Source: Pseudomonas lini
GTDB taxonomy: Bacteria; Pseudomonadota; Gammaproteobacteria; Pseudomonadales; Pseudomonadaceae
DNA length: 64,000 nucleotides
Assembly: GCF_030812475.1 (NCBI RefSeq)
Contig: NZ_JAUSSR010000021.1
Coordinates: 30,230-94,229, forward strand
Direction: 5' to 3'
Below, in pieces: positions 25,158 to 34,051 of this stretch (positions within the stretch are counted from its first letter, which is position 1; every line of letters starts with the position of its first letter). A program made the translations under genes and the position numbers. The notes under the pieces were generated by a model. It was not told the origin of the DNA, did no database searches, and was given only the letters and a program-made list of their open reading frames with translations.

Positions 25158-25445
25158 ATGACCTACGACAACTTTCTTGCTGAGCTGAACAGTGCGGGTC
25201 TCAGTGTAAAGCGCTTTGCTGACCTCGTAGGTATGCAGCCCAACTCGGTTTCCAACTATAAGAAGCGGGGTGAAGTTCCCGTACATCTCGCATTGATCGC
25301 CAGTCTTCTCGCTGAAATGTCCACACACCATATCGACTACGAGCCCGTCATTGCGCGAGTACAGCCCGTCAAGAAGCGGCCGCGCGGCGCTGCAAGCGGC
25401 CGGTTCGCAGGCGACAAGCAGACCTCGTTGGGGTTCCACCAATGA
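25158..25445 (+). CDS. XRE-type helix-turn-helix regulator
   Basis: 95 residues with an N-terminal HTH (LSVKRFADLVGMQPNSVSNY, followed by KKRGEVPVHLALIASLLAEM) and a basic C-terminal tail (KKRPRGAASGRF). It lies 67 bp upstream of a DNA methyltransferase, a position held by controller proteins of restriction-modification loci. The ATG has no Shine-Dalgarno, and a TATGAT hexamer ends only 11 bp before it, so the message may be leaderless, as for several known controller genes; that is inference. Confidence 0.75.
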   Translation: MTYDNFLAELNSAGLSVKRFADLVGMQPNSVSNYKKRGEVPVHLALIASLLAEMSTHHIDYEPVIARVQPVKKRPRGAASGRFAGDKQTSLGFHQ

Positions 25446-25512
25446 CTGAGCATCAGGGCAATTGGGGATCGGTCGGCATTACGGCCCCGATGCAACTGCG
25501 GAGGCTCCTCTC

Positions 25513-28500
25513 ATGAACGCGGTCATCGATTCCCGCTGGTCGAAGGCGCTGACGCTCGACCGGCGCCGGGCTCCGGAGTTCTATGCGGCCGGCAGCAAGG
25601 TCGCCGCAGGCGCGCATGCCGAGGCGATCCGCTTTGCACTCGATGAATTGGGCTTATCGGCGGTTAGCTGTATCAACGGCGTTCCCACAATCGCCTTTTT
25701 GAGCGATCCCCTCGTTTCCATAGAGCGCATCGACGAACTTCATCGGGTTCTGTGGAATCAAGGTTTGATGAGCATGCTGCTCGTCATTCGCAGCGACGAA
25801 TTGACTGCGTACTCGCTCGTGCAGCGCCCGTTGCATACCGACGAGAACCGGGATAAAGACCCACGCTTAGTCAAGACACTCTCCCTTCTCAGCGATGCCT
25901 TAGAGCTGCGCGAGTTACTCGACGCGGCGGAGTCAGGGCGGTTCTGGTACGAGAACGACGGCTATTTCAATCCGGACAACCGGGTTGACAGCGTTCTTCT
26001 GGCCAACCTACTGATGGCGTTTCGCAGCCTCAAGGACGAGCTTGGAACAGATGCCTCTCAGGCGCTGCTGATGCAAACCATGTTCGTAGCCTACTTAGAG
26101 GATCGTCAGATCATCGGTGAGGTCGTATTTCGTGCCGCGTCACAGGATCGCTTTGGCACTCTGTTGGAGTTGCTCGGGTCCGGAGACCCTGAGCTCTTTG
26201 ACGTGCTGTTCACATGGCTGCATGGTGCTTTCAACGGCAACCTCTTCAAAGCCCCTTGCGCATTTGAGACCGGAGACGCTCTGCCACCCAAGCTCAAGCC
26301 TGAGCATCTAGCCGTGCTCACGCGGTTCCGCTGCGGTCACGAGAACATGGCCACCCGCCAGCTTCGGTTCTGGGGCTACGACTTCCGTTACATGTCGATC
26401 GGACTCATTAGCGCGGTTTACGACCGGTTCCTGAAGGAAGAGGCGGACAAAAAGAGCGCAGACGGGGCATTTTATACCCCGATGTTCTTGGCCGATATCG
26501 TAGTCAACCAACTGTGGGACGAACTGACCGACGAGCAGAAGACGCATGGCATCTACTGCGATCCGGCCTGCGGATCTGGCATCTTCTTGGTGCGGTTGTT
26601 CCAGCGTCTGGTCGAGCACCATTGCCAGGTCAAGAAGAAGCGGCATGCAACGTGGACCGACTTGAAAGACATTGCGAATCGCCTCCATGGAGGAGACATA
26701 AACTCTTCCGCAGTGCGTGTCACGGCGTTTTCCCTGTATATCGCTCTCCTCGAACAATCGAGCCCTTCAGACTTGCCCAAACTCATCAAGGCCGGCAAGT
26801 TGCTGCCGCCTCTGTATGGGAAGACTCTACTTCCCGGGTCAGACTTCTTCAGCGTCAAGGATGCCCCCCCATTTGACGTGATCATCGGTAATCCACCTTG
26901 GAATGGTCGTACCGGACAGCTGACAACAGCACAAAATTGGACCACCTCCAATGGCTACCTCGCGCCCGCCAAAGACATTGCATGGGGATTCGTGTGGAAG
27001 GCCCTGGAAGGAATCAAGCCAACAGGCCTAGTGGCATTTCTGTTGCCTGCCATGGGGATTTTGCACAACACCGAGAGCCAAGCCGCGCGCCGGATGTTGC
27101 TGCAGCGGTCCAGGATCCGCCGAATTATCAACATGTCTGATCTCTGCTTTCAGCTTTTCGATGGAGCGCAGCGTCCAACCGCTTTCGTGCTGTATGGGCC
27201 TCAGAAGCAAGAGCAAGCTCCCTACCGCTTCGAGTACTGGGTCCCCAAGGCTGACCTTAACCTACGACTCAAGCGCCTGGTGACGCTGTCGCGCGCCGAT
27301 CGTTTGACGTTTCGCGCCGACCTGGTCGCCGAGGATTCCACCGTTTTCAAGCGTCGCTTGTGGACGCGGGCTCCCGAGGAGCGACTGCTGCAATACCTTC
27401 GTACGATCCCGCCCATTAGCTCGCTTGTGCAGGAGTTTAAGGCCTTCAAGTGCTCCAAGGTTGAGTTTAACCGGGACGAGCACTGGGTGATCGGGCAGGG
27501 CTTTAAGCCAGCGCAAGAGAACCGGCTGGACGATCCTGAGTACCAGACGACCATCGTCGAGATCGTTACTCGGCTGCCTTACCTGGATGCGAGTCAGTTC
27601 CAGGCAGTGGCCATACCACGCGTAGAGGCTAGCCCCTGGCATACGTCAGTCGTTCATCGGGCAGGGTTTGACGCCGGATTTTTTGGGCCTCACATCTTGA
27701 TTCCGCAAGGGGTGGAACGGGCCGTTGGCCGTGTGCGGGCGGCATTCAGCGAACAGGATGTCGTGTTCCGAAGTTCGCTTCAGTCGATCACCGTGCCGCC
27801 TGGACAGGAACGTAAAGCTAAGGTGCTGACGGCCGTGCTAAACAGTAGTCTGGCGGCCTGGTTTTATTTCCACGACACGTCATACCTAGGAGCCGATCGG
27901 GCCAAAGTACCCCAAGGTGAATTGCTGAGGCTGCCGTTCGACGATCCTGAGAATATGCCGGATCCTGCGAAGGCGTTCAAAGCGGAAAAGAAGTTGGTGG
28001 CACTGATTGACAGCGAGCTTGCGACCGCGAAGAAGCTGCTTGCCTCGCAGCACGATGTGTTGGGCGCCATCGACCGTCTGGTATTCGAGTATTACGGACT
28101 CGATGCCGGTGACGTGGCCATCATCGAGGACACGGTTCAGCATGTCATCCCAGCCATGCAGCCCAGACGCAACTCCGGCTTGCAGTCCATTTGGGCGCAG
28201 GCCAATTCAAGTCAGCGGGCGACCTACGCCTCCATGCTGTGCAACGCCCTCTCTCCGTACTTTCGCCTGCCCGTCAAAGCTTCGTTGGCAGCGCGCTCCT
28301 CCGATGTGGCGGTGTTGAAGCTGACAATCGGCGATGAGGCTGCGCCGTACACTGAGGACACATCTGGCGAGTTCAATGACTTCCTCGGGTCGATCGCCGC
28401 AAAGCTTCCCATCGATTTGCCTGGCAACGTGCAACTGATACCTGATCTGCGTCTGGTCGTTGGCCGCGACATGTATCTAGTGAAGCCCGCGGCGCTGCGG

Positions 28501-28608
28501 CACTGGCTTCGATCCACAGCATTGGCCGACGCGGAGCAGATCGCTGCGGAGTTCGTAGCGGCCGCGGCCCGCCATGGGCAGGAGGGGATGAACCATGCTG
28601 GCGGGTAG
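25513..28608 (+). CDS. N6-adenine DNA methyltransferase (Eco57I/type IIG-like)
   Basis: About 1031 residues. An N-terminal domain of ~300 residues precedes the gamma-type methyltransferase core: GAFYTP near 318, SAM-binding DPACGSGIF near 349-357, catalytic NPPW near 460-463. The C-terminal ~500 residues probably hold target recognition and a helical bundle (KLVALIDSELATAKKLL). I see no clear PD-(D/E)XK motif in the N-terminal domain. The next gene overlaps it by 14 bp and encodes a nuclease-like protein, so the pair looks like a restriction-modification or defence cassette. The ATG at 25513 is preferred over GTG/TTG codons from 25462. Confidence 0.88.
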   Translation: MNAVIDSRWSKALTLDRRRAPEFYAAGSKVAAGAHAEAIRFALDELGLSAVSCINGVPTIAFLSDPLVSIERIDELHRVLWNQGLMSMLLVIRSDELTAYSLVQRPLHTDENRDKDPRLVKTLSLLSDALELRELLDAAESGRFWYENDGYFNPDNRVDSVLLANLLMAFRSLKDELGTDASQALLMQTMFVAYLEDRQIIGEVVFRAASQDRFGTLLELLGSGDPELFDVLFTWLHGAFNGNLFKAPCAFETGDALPPKLKPEHLAVLTRFRCGHENMATRQLRFWGYDFRYMSIGLISAVYDRFLKEEADKKSADGAFYTPMFLADIVVNQLWDELTDEQKTHGIYCDPACGSGIFLVRLFQRLVEHHCQVKKKRHATWTDLKDIANRLHGGDINSSAVRVTAFSLYIALLEQSSPSDLPKLIKAGKLLPPLYGKTLLPGSDFFSVKDAPPFDVIIGNPPWNGRTGQLTTAQNWTTSNGYLAPAKDIAWGFVWKALEGIKPTGLVAFLLPAMGILHNTESQAARRMLLQRSRIRRIINMSDLCFQLFDGAQRPTAFVLYGPQKQEQAPYRFEYWVPKADLNLRLKRLVTLSRADRLTFRADLVAEDSTVFKRRLWTRAPEERLLQYLRTIPPISSLVQEFKAFKCSKVEFNRDEHWVIGQGFKPAQENRLDDPEYQTTIVEIVTRLPYLDASQFQAVAIPRVEASPWHTSVVHRAGFDAGFFGPHILIPQGVERAVGRVRAAFSEQDVVFRSSLQSITVPPGQERKAKVLTAVLNSSLAAWFYFHDTSYLGADRAKVPQGELLRLPFDDPENMPDPAKAFKAEKKLVALIDSELATAKKLLASQHDVLGAIDRLVFEYYGLDAGDVAIIEDTVQHVIPAMQPRRNSGLQSIWAQANSSQRATYASMLCNALSPYFRLPVKASLAARSSDVAVLKLTIGDEAAPYTEDTSGEFNDFLGSIAAKLPIDLPGNVQLIPDLRLVVGRDMYLVKPAALRHWLRSTALADAEQIAAEFVAAAARHGQEGMNHAGG

Positions 28609-29233
28609 TCCTGATGCTTGGCTTGCTCATTTCCGTGATCTTGGGGAGCAAATGTCCGAAGCGATTGAAGCTGCCTGGCCGATCTGCATTAGACCTTTAC
28701 AGGCCAAGAAGGACGCGATGACGCATGAGGATCACATTACCGAGCATCTCGTTCAGGCTCTGAGGCGAACGAAGAAAGTGCCGGGTAGAATCACATACCA
28801 ATATGTCCTACTGGTCGAGGACGCCAACGGCAACGTATCCCTGTCGAGCAGCATCGACTTCGTGTTGACAGTGGGTGACGATGAAGACGTCTACCTAGCT
28901 TATGAATGCAAGCGGCTAAACGTATCTTATGCAGACCGCGTACGTAACCTCTGTGTCCCATATGTCGAAGAGGGCATGATGCGTTTTGTCACAGGTCAGT
29001 ATTCCAATGGCCTTCCGATGGCCATGATGATCGGCTACGTCATGAACGGGGACAGCGGCAGGGCGCGTAGGGGGCTGACCAAAGTCATGAGGTCACGCAC
29101 AGCTACCCTCGGGCTTACCACGGAAGAGGACCGTCCATCGTTACCGGGGATGCCCACTCGCTTTAGTTCCACGCACACATGCATCCCCGGCCATAGCATG
29201 AAGGTAGAGCACCATCTTTTACCTTGGCCATAA
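28595..29233 (+). CDS. Putative PD-(D/E)XK restriction endonuclease
   Basis: 212 residues. A candidate catalytic motif is visible: SSSIDFVLTVGD (Asp) followed by VYLAYECKRLNV, i.e. D...E-C-K. Upstream HEDHITEHLVQAL and a C-terminal MKVEHHLLPWP fit a small nuclease domain. The ATG follows GGAGGGG and lies inside the methyltransferase gene (14-bp overlap), showing coupling. No recognised named family; function as the nuclease partner of the methyltransferase is inferred from motif and position. Confidence 0.7.
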   Translation: MLAGSPDAWLAHFRDLGEQMSEAIEAAWPICIRPLQAKKDAMTHEDHITEHLVQALRRTKKVPGRITYQYVLLVEDANGNVSLSSSIDFVLTVGDDEDVYLAYECKRLNVSYADRVRNLCVPYVEEGMMRFVTGQYSNGLPMAMMIGYVMNGDSGRARRGLTKVMRSRTATLGLTTEEDRPSLPGMPTRFSSTHTCIPGHSMKVEHHLLPWP

Positions 29234-29290
29234 CAGGTGAACAAAAATCCGGCCGTGAACTGCCAGGCGTCAGACTCGAACGGAGAGCAT

Positions 29291-29386
29291 GTGACGAACA
29301 TCGCCAAGGCGATCTTGGAAGCCGACGAAAACGCCCTTGATCAGTCCCGCAAGGGCCCCTGTTCGGAGCGTAAGCCTTATATCTGA
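29291..29386 (+). CDS. Possible small ORF
   Basis: 31 codons from GTG (GGAGAG 5-9 bp upstream) encoding MTNIAKAILEADENALDQSR and ending KPYI. The same frame is open back to GTG 29237. It may be a remnant or a small gene of the restriction cassette; no family recognised. Confidence 0.25.
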   Translation: MTNIAKAILEADENALDQSRKGPCSERKPYI

Positions 29387-29853
29387 TGCTCGCAGCCAGG
29401 ACATTGCTTGCTGAGCGTAGGGTAGCTGCTTTGCACCTGTCAGCGTCCGCTAACCAGTCAGCGCTCATTTAACCCCTGATGGTAGGGATGGCCCTGGTGG
29501 TCAAAGAGTTTTGTTGCTGTCAGCCAATCCATTAAGGTGTTGATGCCGAAGTCGACTAGGCTGACCAATTCTGATTCGCGAGCGATTTTCGCGATGGCTT
29601 TATGCACTGGAAAAGAACTACCGATGGCGATCCTGTGGTCAAGATGCAAGAGCAGCAGTCGTCGGTTGGTAAGCGTGGGCTGTTGACACCAACGTCAACT
29701 GTGGCAGAGAATTGCTCTTGAGAGCGCGAAACCGACTGCTTCTAGGTGGCAATAGTCGGCGTTAGGAACCCCGTTGATGACTTAGATATCAGCGCACGGG
29801 TGAGACCTCTTCTCCCCCGCTTGAGGGAGCACAATATCAAGCAACACATCCTG
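29387..29853. other. Gap without a supported gene
   Basis: Both strands were read; open frames (for example 29458-29649 on the minus strand) lack ribosome sites or motifs. Probably decayed island DNA. Confidence 0.5.
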
Positions 29854-29881
29854 AAAAAAGCAGCCGAATGGCTGCTTTTTT
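29854..29881. terminator. Bidirectional terminator after the nuclease gene
   Basis: AAAAAAGCAGCC-GAAT-GGCTGCTTTTTT, a 12-bp perfect stem. It directly follows the stop of the minus-strand gene. Confidence 0.9.
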
Positions 29882-30399
29882 CATTTCTGGGATTCGTAGC
29901 TCCGATAAACGAGCTCTCCATTGCGATGCTTGTTCAGTGCTTTTTTATCGCAGTTCATGAAGTTCCAAAGCGCTCGACCATGCTCCAAATGGACGATCAC
30001 CAGCATTTGGTACCTCGCCTGATAGATGCCAATGAAAACGAGTCTTGACGATCCATCATCGTACTTAGTAAGCCAGACTTCTAAAGGTTTTTTCACAGTG
30101 TCAACCGCGAATGCTGTGAAACGCTCGCGCGAGTTGGGCCGCTTCTTCACAATGTGCGCGAGACCTTTACGCTGCACCGCAACAGCGCCACAAGGTGTCT
30201 CGATCAGCACTGCATCGATACCTTCCTGTAGCCCGAACCCCAAGGCCACCTGGCTCAGCGCGCTTTCCATATCAGGCGCGCCGTCCATTTCGGGAAGGGC
30301 GAGAGCCTGCAAACTCACGTCAATGTCACGAATGTCAGGGAGCCCCATCAGTTTCCAGTTTTCCTGACCAAAAATTTTCTTTGCTACTAGCTCGCCCAT
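29881..30399 (-). CDS. PBECR-like (Barnase/EndoU/ColicinE5-RelE-type) nuclease
   Basis: 172 residues. The C-terminal half (HIVKKRPNSRERFTAFAVDT, then VKKPLEVWLTKYDDG, RYQMLVIVHLEHGRALWNFM and KKALNKHRNGELVYRS) resembles the PBECR nuclease domains found in phage and island effectors and toxins, with a candidate catalytic H/R/K set. The N-terminal half is unassigned. The ATG is preceded by AGGAGG, 20 bp after the stop of the winged-helix gene, so both form an operon ended by a strong terminator. Toxin activity is inferred from family resemblance. Confidence 0.6.
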   Translation of the reverse strand: MGELVAKKIFGQENWKLMGLPDIRDIDVSLQALALPEMDGAPDMESALSQVALGFGLQEGIDAVLIETPCGAVAVQRKGLAHIVKKRPNSRERFTAFAVDTVKKPLEVWLTKYDDGSSRLVFIGIYQARYQMLVIVHLEHGRALWNFMNCDKKALNKHRNGELVYRSYESQK

Positions 30400-30419
30400 G
30401 GGACCACCTCCTGCAGATC

Positions 30420-31076
30420 CTAGCGGCTCGCTTCTAAGATCTCGGCTGCGGTAGCAATATCTGCTCGGGCCCCGATATCCATAATGCGGTCACGAAATTT
30501 CAGGTAAAGCTCCTCCTGGATAGGATGCTTACCGCTTTTATGCATCAACTCGATAACGACATTTGGGTTCATCAGCAAAATGTAATGGAAGTCTCCCGAC
30601 ACTCCCTTCCTTGTCTGGATGAAACCAAGCTCCTTAAGCCGTTTCATCCGTCGACGCCAGGTATCCACAGTCCGCTCCCCACTGAAGCCGGCCTCTGCTG
30701 CAAAAACAATAGGGTTTTGCACCACCACAAGAGGGCTGTCAGGTGCACGGCACCACAGCGCAAAATATGCGTGCCCCGCAGGTTGTCCTTTGGAAAGGTT
30801 ATCGATCACCTCCATGGCAATCGGAAGCGTGCGTGGGATAGTGCTGAACCCCTTGTTCTTTTGACGGAGCCACAACTGCTCGGTCGGCACATCAGGGAAA
30901 TACTCTTTAAGCTGCTCTGCTGCGCGCTCCGCCATTCCATTTTTTCTAGCAGTATTTTGCTTGTCTGTCAGAGACTTGCCATCAATCTTCGACTCGCTAG
31001 AAGGTGCTTTTGCCGATGCCTTTGCTTTAGGTGTCGGGGCTTTTTTCGTTGCTCCGGCTTTAGTTTGCTCTTTCAT
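30420..31076 (-). CDS. Winged-helix DNA-binding protein, Rep-like
   Basis: About 218 residues. The N-terminus is Lys/Ala/Pro-rich and unstructured (KAGATKKAPTPKAKASAKAP). The core has a winged-helix pattern: GFSGERTVDTWRRRMKRLKE, LGFIQTRKGVSGDFHYILL, NPNVVIELM. Such arrangements occur in plasmid and phage replication or partition proteins. ATG 31076 follows GGGGGAT. A palindrome lies directly upstream and could be its operator. Co-directional with the PBECR nuclease: it could be the regulator or antitoxin of that gene, or a replication protein; I cannot decide. Confidence 0.55.
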   Translation of the reverse strand: MKEQTKAGATKKAPTPKAKASAKAPSSESKIDGKSLTDKQNTARKNGMAERAAEQLKEYFPDVPTEQLWLRQKNKGFSTIPRTLPIAMEVIDNLSKGQPAGHAYFALWCRAPDSPLVVVQNPIVFAAEAGFSGERTVDTWRRRMKRLKELGFIQTRKGVSGDFHYILLMNPNVVIELMHKSGKHPIQEELYLKFRDRIMDIGARADIATAAEILEASR

Positions 31077-31086
31077 TTTTTGGATC

Positions 31087-31114
31087 CCCCAATGTTCAAT
31101 GAGGAACATTCTGG
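31087..31114. promoter_or_regulatory. Palindromic operator upstream of the winged-helix gene
   Basis: CCCC-AATGTTC-AATGAG-GAACATT-CT-GGGG: a 7-bp perfect inverted repeat extended by outer C/G runs, 11 bp before the gene. Confidence 0.55.
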
Positions 31115-31157
31115 GGTAGCTGGGGCAGCCAAGCAATGAGTGAAGACGCACGGTTTC

Positions 31158-31352
31158 ATGCAAATTGATGATATTTGCCGATCAATACATCATCTTAAAT
31201 TGATACATATAACTCAATTTATATAGTTTAGTTGCGCGGAATCATGCAAAATAATCAACAAAAAGCCAGGTAAAACAATGGTTTGAGTCGATTTTTTTGT
31301 ACTCCATGGTTATCCATGTACTCGGTGTGCTCCCGTGTACTCCCTGTGCTCC
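31158..31352. repeat. AT-rich repeat region with short iterons
   Basis: Two CATGCAAA boxes (31158 and 31243), two AAATTGAT boxes (31162, 31197), and two 16-bp direct repeats GTACTCGGTGTGCTCC (31318-31333) and GTACTCCCTGTGCTCC (31337-31352), with a partial third at 31299. The AT-rich tract plus iterons beside a Rep-like gene would suit an origin or a complex promoter. The rest of the 31077-31517 gap holds no gene. Confidence 0.45.
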
Positions 31353-31517
31353 TTGAGATTGTTAAGAGGATTCCGGGGCTATCCAACGCAGCTTCGCCGC
31401 ACATCATTTTTAACCGGATGGTCTGTAGAGACGTTCCTTGATGCGTCGCTACGTGGCGACAGCCAGTACCCAGAACTCTTTAGTGCAGCGGAAACTTTGG
31501 CAAGCTTCCGCGTTGTT

Positions 31518-31706
31518 CTACGGCCGTTTTTTTAACTTATGCTTGATTAGTCCCATTTCTGCCTTGATTGCATTGATGGTGAGTTTTTGCATCGCAGTGC
31601 TTTTTCCAATTTTGGTATCCGCGATCTTGAGTAGGCCTGTCAGATGGTCTTTTCTCGCTTTAAGTACTTCGGATATGGATGAGCTGTTTTGTGTCGCAGC
31701 GTTCAT
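31518..31706 (-). CDS. Small basic hypothetical protein
   Basis: 62 residues, rich in lysine and predicted helical (ISEVLKARKDHLTGLLKIAD and KAEMGLIKHKLKKRP). AAGGAT lies upstream of the ATG. Not recognised. It lies between the coiled-coil genes and the winged-helix gene on the same strand. The overlapping plus-strand frame at 31438-31731 looks like its complement and is not called. Confidence 0.4.
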   Translation of the reverse strand: MNAATQNSSSISEVLKARKDHLTGLLKIADTKIGKSTAMQKLTINAIKAEMGLIKHKLKKRP

Positions 31707-31729
31707 GGCTTTGATCCTTGGCGTGATTT

Positions 31730-31755
31730 AAACAGCCCGCGAAAGCAGGCTGTTT
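31730..31755. terminator. Hairpin terminator
   Basis: AAACAGCC-CGC-GAAA-GC-A-GGCTGTTT, 15 bp after the stop of the minus-strand gene 31770-32054. The T run is short. Confidence 0.65.
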
Positions 31756-31769
31756 CAGGGAGTCGGCAG

Positions 31770-32054
31770 TTACATCGAGAGCAGATCGCGCGTGCGATGC
31801 TGGCGGCCACGGTCCGCCAGTTCGCTCCACCTCCAACTGCCGAAGTTTTCACCCTGCTCGGGGATGTCGAGCTTCATTAAAGACACCGGATCGCGGCCTA
31901 CCAGCCGAGCGGCGGCGTACAGCTTACCGCCTACATCCAGCAGCGTTTGGGCGGCGTCATTCCACGCTTCCTCCAACGCGTTGTGGGCCAGTCGCAAGGC
32001 CGTATCCTCAATTTTTTGGTGTTCTGCCTGAGCCTCACTGATGTGCCTGTCCAC
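31770..32054 (-). CDS. Hypothetical island protein
   Basis: 94 residues starting from GTG at 32054; AGGAG lies about 14 bp upstream, overlapping the stop of the preceding gene. The N-terminus is helical and charged (ISEAQAEHQKIEDTALRLAH), followed by a region with VGRDPVSLMKLDIP. No family recognised. It follows the coiled-coil gene with an 18-bp gap, so they are co-transcribed. Confidence 0.5.
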   Translation of the reverse strand: MDRHISEAQAEHQKIEDTALRLAHNALEEAWNDAAQTLLDVGGKLYAAARLVGRDPVSLMKLDIPEQGENFGSWRWSELADRGRQHRTRDLLSM

Positions 32055-32072
32055 GATGGCCAGTTCTTGCTC

Positions 32073-32612
32073 CTAGGCGGTGATGATCAGCAACTGGCGG
32101 CGATGTTGTTCGGTCGCCGTCGTGAGGTTTTTCGCGGCTTTCTGCGCGTCGGTGCTAGCGGCTTTTTCGCCCTCGACGTCGCCCCACGCCACGGCCTGTG
32201 CGTAAGCGGTAGCCGCCTGAGTCTCAGCCTGCCGTGCGCTGGTAATCTCTTCCTGTGCTTGCTGACGAATTTCCTCCAGGCGAGTGCTCAGGCTTTGCCG
32301 TTTATCGTTAAGCTCCAGCTCATCCGCCATCCAGTTCGCCATGTCGGTGATGTAGCCTTCCATCAAGCTTTCTCGGTTGGCCAGCTTCTCTAGGCGGTCC
32401 AGCTTTTGGTCCAGCCGGAAAATCTGATGATCGAGCGAATCGATCTTTAATTTTCGACTGCTGATTTCATGCCGGACGTCGCTCTGGCTGCCGTGGTTAA
32501 TGACGTCTTCGCTGTGAAGCGCAGCCTCAAAAGGTGGCACTTCCTTTTTGATGGCTTCCATTTCAATGACCAATTTGGCGCGTGTGTCTTTCAGTTGTTC
32601 AATTCGGTTCAT
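32073..32612 (-). CDS. Coiled-coil hypothetical protein
   Basis: 179 residues, almost entirely heptad-rich helix (KLKIDSLDHQIFRLDQKLDR, LSTRLEEIRQQAQEEITSAR), without membrane segments. It lies downstream of the DUF927 ATPase on the same strand, a neighbourhood common in integrative elements. Function unknown; a structural or partner protein for the ATPase or the next small protein is possible. Confidence 0.6.
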   Translation of the reverse strand: MNRIEQLKDTRAKLVIEMEAIKKEVPPFEAALHSEDVINHGSQSDVRHEISSRKLKIDSLDHQIFRLDQKLDRLEKLANRESLMEGYITDMANWMADELELNDKRQSLSTRLEEIRQQAQEEITSARQAETQAATAYAQAVAWGDVEGEKAASTDAQKAAKNLTTATEQHRRQLLIITA

Positions 32613-32699
32613 GAGTTTTGTCCTGATAATTTAGTTAGGGTTCGGAGTGGCTGGCGAGGCCCGCTTGAGCCGTTTCTACCTCAGTCAGTAGGCCCGCCG

Positions 32700-33983
32700 T
32701 CAGGCGGCCTGCGCCTCGCTCTCATCCGTTCCCAGCACGGTCTTCACCACATAGCAACGCTGAGTGCCCAGGCCGGGTAAGCGAACAGCACAGGAGGCTT
32801 TGCCGTTCGGCCCGGGCTCAAGGACGCCACGGCGTATCAGCTCCTTGTTCACGGCATTGATGTTCATGCCCTTGAACACTTCGGAGCGCCATGCCTCGGG
32901 CAACACGTAGTAGGTGTTGGTGGTGTGCAGCGCATCTCCCAGGCCGTGCTCCAGCGTCTTGCGAAAGCCCAGACGGTCGATGGTGCGTGGACCGTGCTCG
33001 TCGATCTTTGCGGCTGCCGATTCCCAGCGGGTAAAACGACTTTCACCGAAGCGTTCAATGACCTGGCGCAACCGCGCCAAGATTGCATCCCCTTCAAGGT
33101 TGCCAGCGCCGCCGCGCTCATTCATCCAAGCGCTGAGGCATACCCGGGCAGCGGTGGTGGCCGTGCCATCTGGCCAACGGGTAATCACCATGGCGGTGGC
33201 CAGTTCGCCGGCGGCGGCAGCCAGACCGAAACGGGCAGCAGCACGATGCGCTTGACCGCTGGCCGAGGCGGGGAGTGCCTTGGCGATAAAGCCCTCTATG
33301 GTGTGGCGCAGGATCGCCGACCAACCATGCCGCTTGCCGGGCTCGCAGAGGGCCGACAGGAAGGCGGTGAGCGGTGTGCCGTAGTATTTGGCCACCCGCG
33401 CCTTGAGTGCATCGGAGAGGGCGGCCGCGTCATCAAAGCCGTTCAGTACGTCGAACATACCGAGGCCTTTGCTGGCGTCCGCTGGCACGGCGAGCATCCT
33501 TACTTCCATGCCGGCTTTCAGCTCCTTGTTGGCTTCCGCCATGTGCTGCGCCAAGGTCTTTTCGCCGGACGAGAGAAACAGCAAGCGCCACTCCTGCACC
33601 TGGCGGCCCGCTTGTCCTCGATCATTGGCGCGAGCCTTCCCGGTGCCGTTGCCGAGCATGTACACCGTTTCACCAATGATGCGCGGGTCGCACATGCCGA
33701 TTTCATCCAGCACCAGGAGCCCGTCTGAATGCGCGGCGGCGATGGATTCCAGTGCGTTATCCGTCGAGCGCCAAGAGCGCACCAGACGCGGCCCGCCGTA
33801 GATCGAGGCGGCCACTTGCAGGTGGGTGGTCTTGCCGCCCGAGCTGTCACCGTAGAGGTGAAAGCCGCCGAACTCATGGCCGAGCATGTGCAGCAGCGGA
33901 CCGGCAAACGCCACGCTGGCCACAAATGCCACGCGGTGATTACCGATGCACAAGGCGCCGATCTGCTCTTGCCACTGCTCCAA
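32700..33983 (-). pseudogene. DUF927 domain ATPase, 5'-truncated
   Basis: 427 residues remain of a DUF927 (primase-helicase-like) ATPase. Walker A is FHLYGDSSGGKTT and Walker B-like LLVLDEIGM follows. DUF927 proteins normally have a longer N-terminal portion. In frame, upstream of the TTG at 33983, only SISEAGT continues, preceded by a Pro/Phe low-complexity stretch from A/G tracts and then a stop, so the true N-terminus was removed by a rearrangement near 34010. Similar proteins in mobile elements act in DNA replication. A short protein could still be made. Confidence 0.75.
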
Positions 33984-34051
33984 GGTGCCGGCTTCGCTGA
34001 TCGAAAAAAAGGGAAAAAAAGGGGGCGGATTTATTTTTCAAAAATGGAAGG

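Noticed and set aside
31438..31731. Apparent membrane protein on the plus strand
   Set aside because: Its hydrophobic stretch is the complement of the Lys-rich minus-strand ORF 31518-31706, which has the better ribosome site and shares direction with its neighbours.
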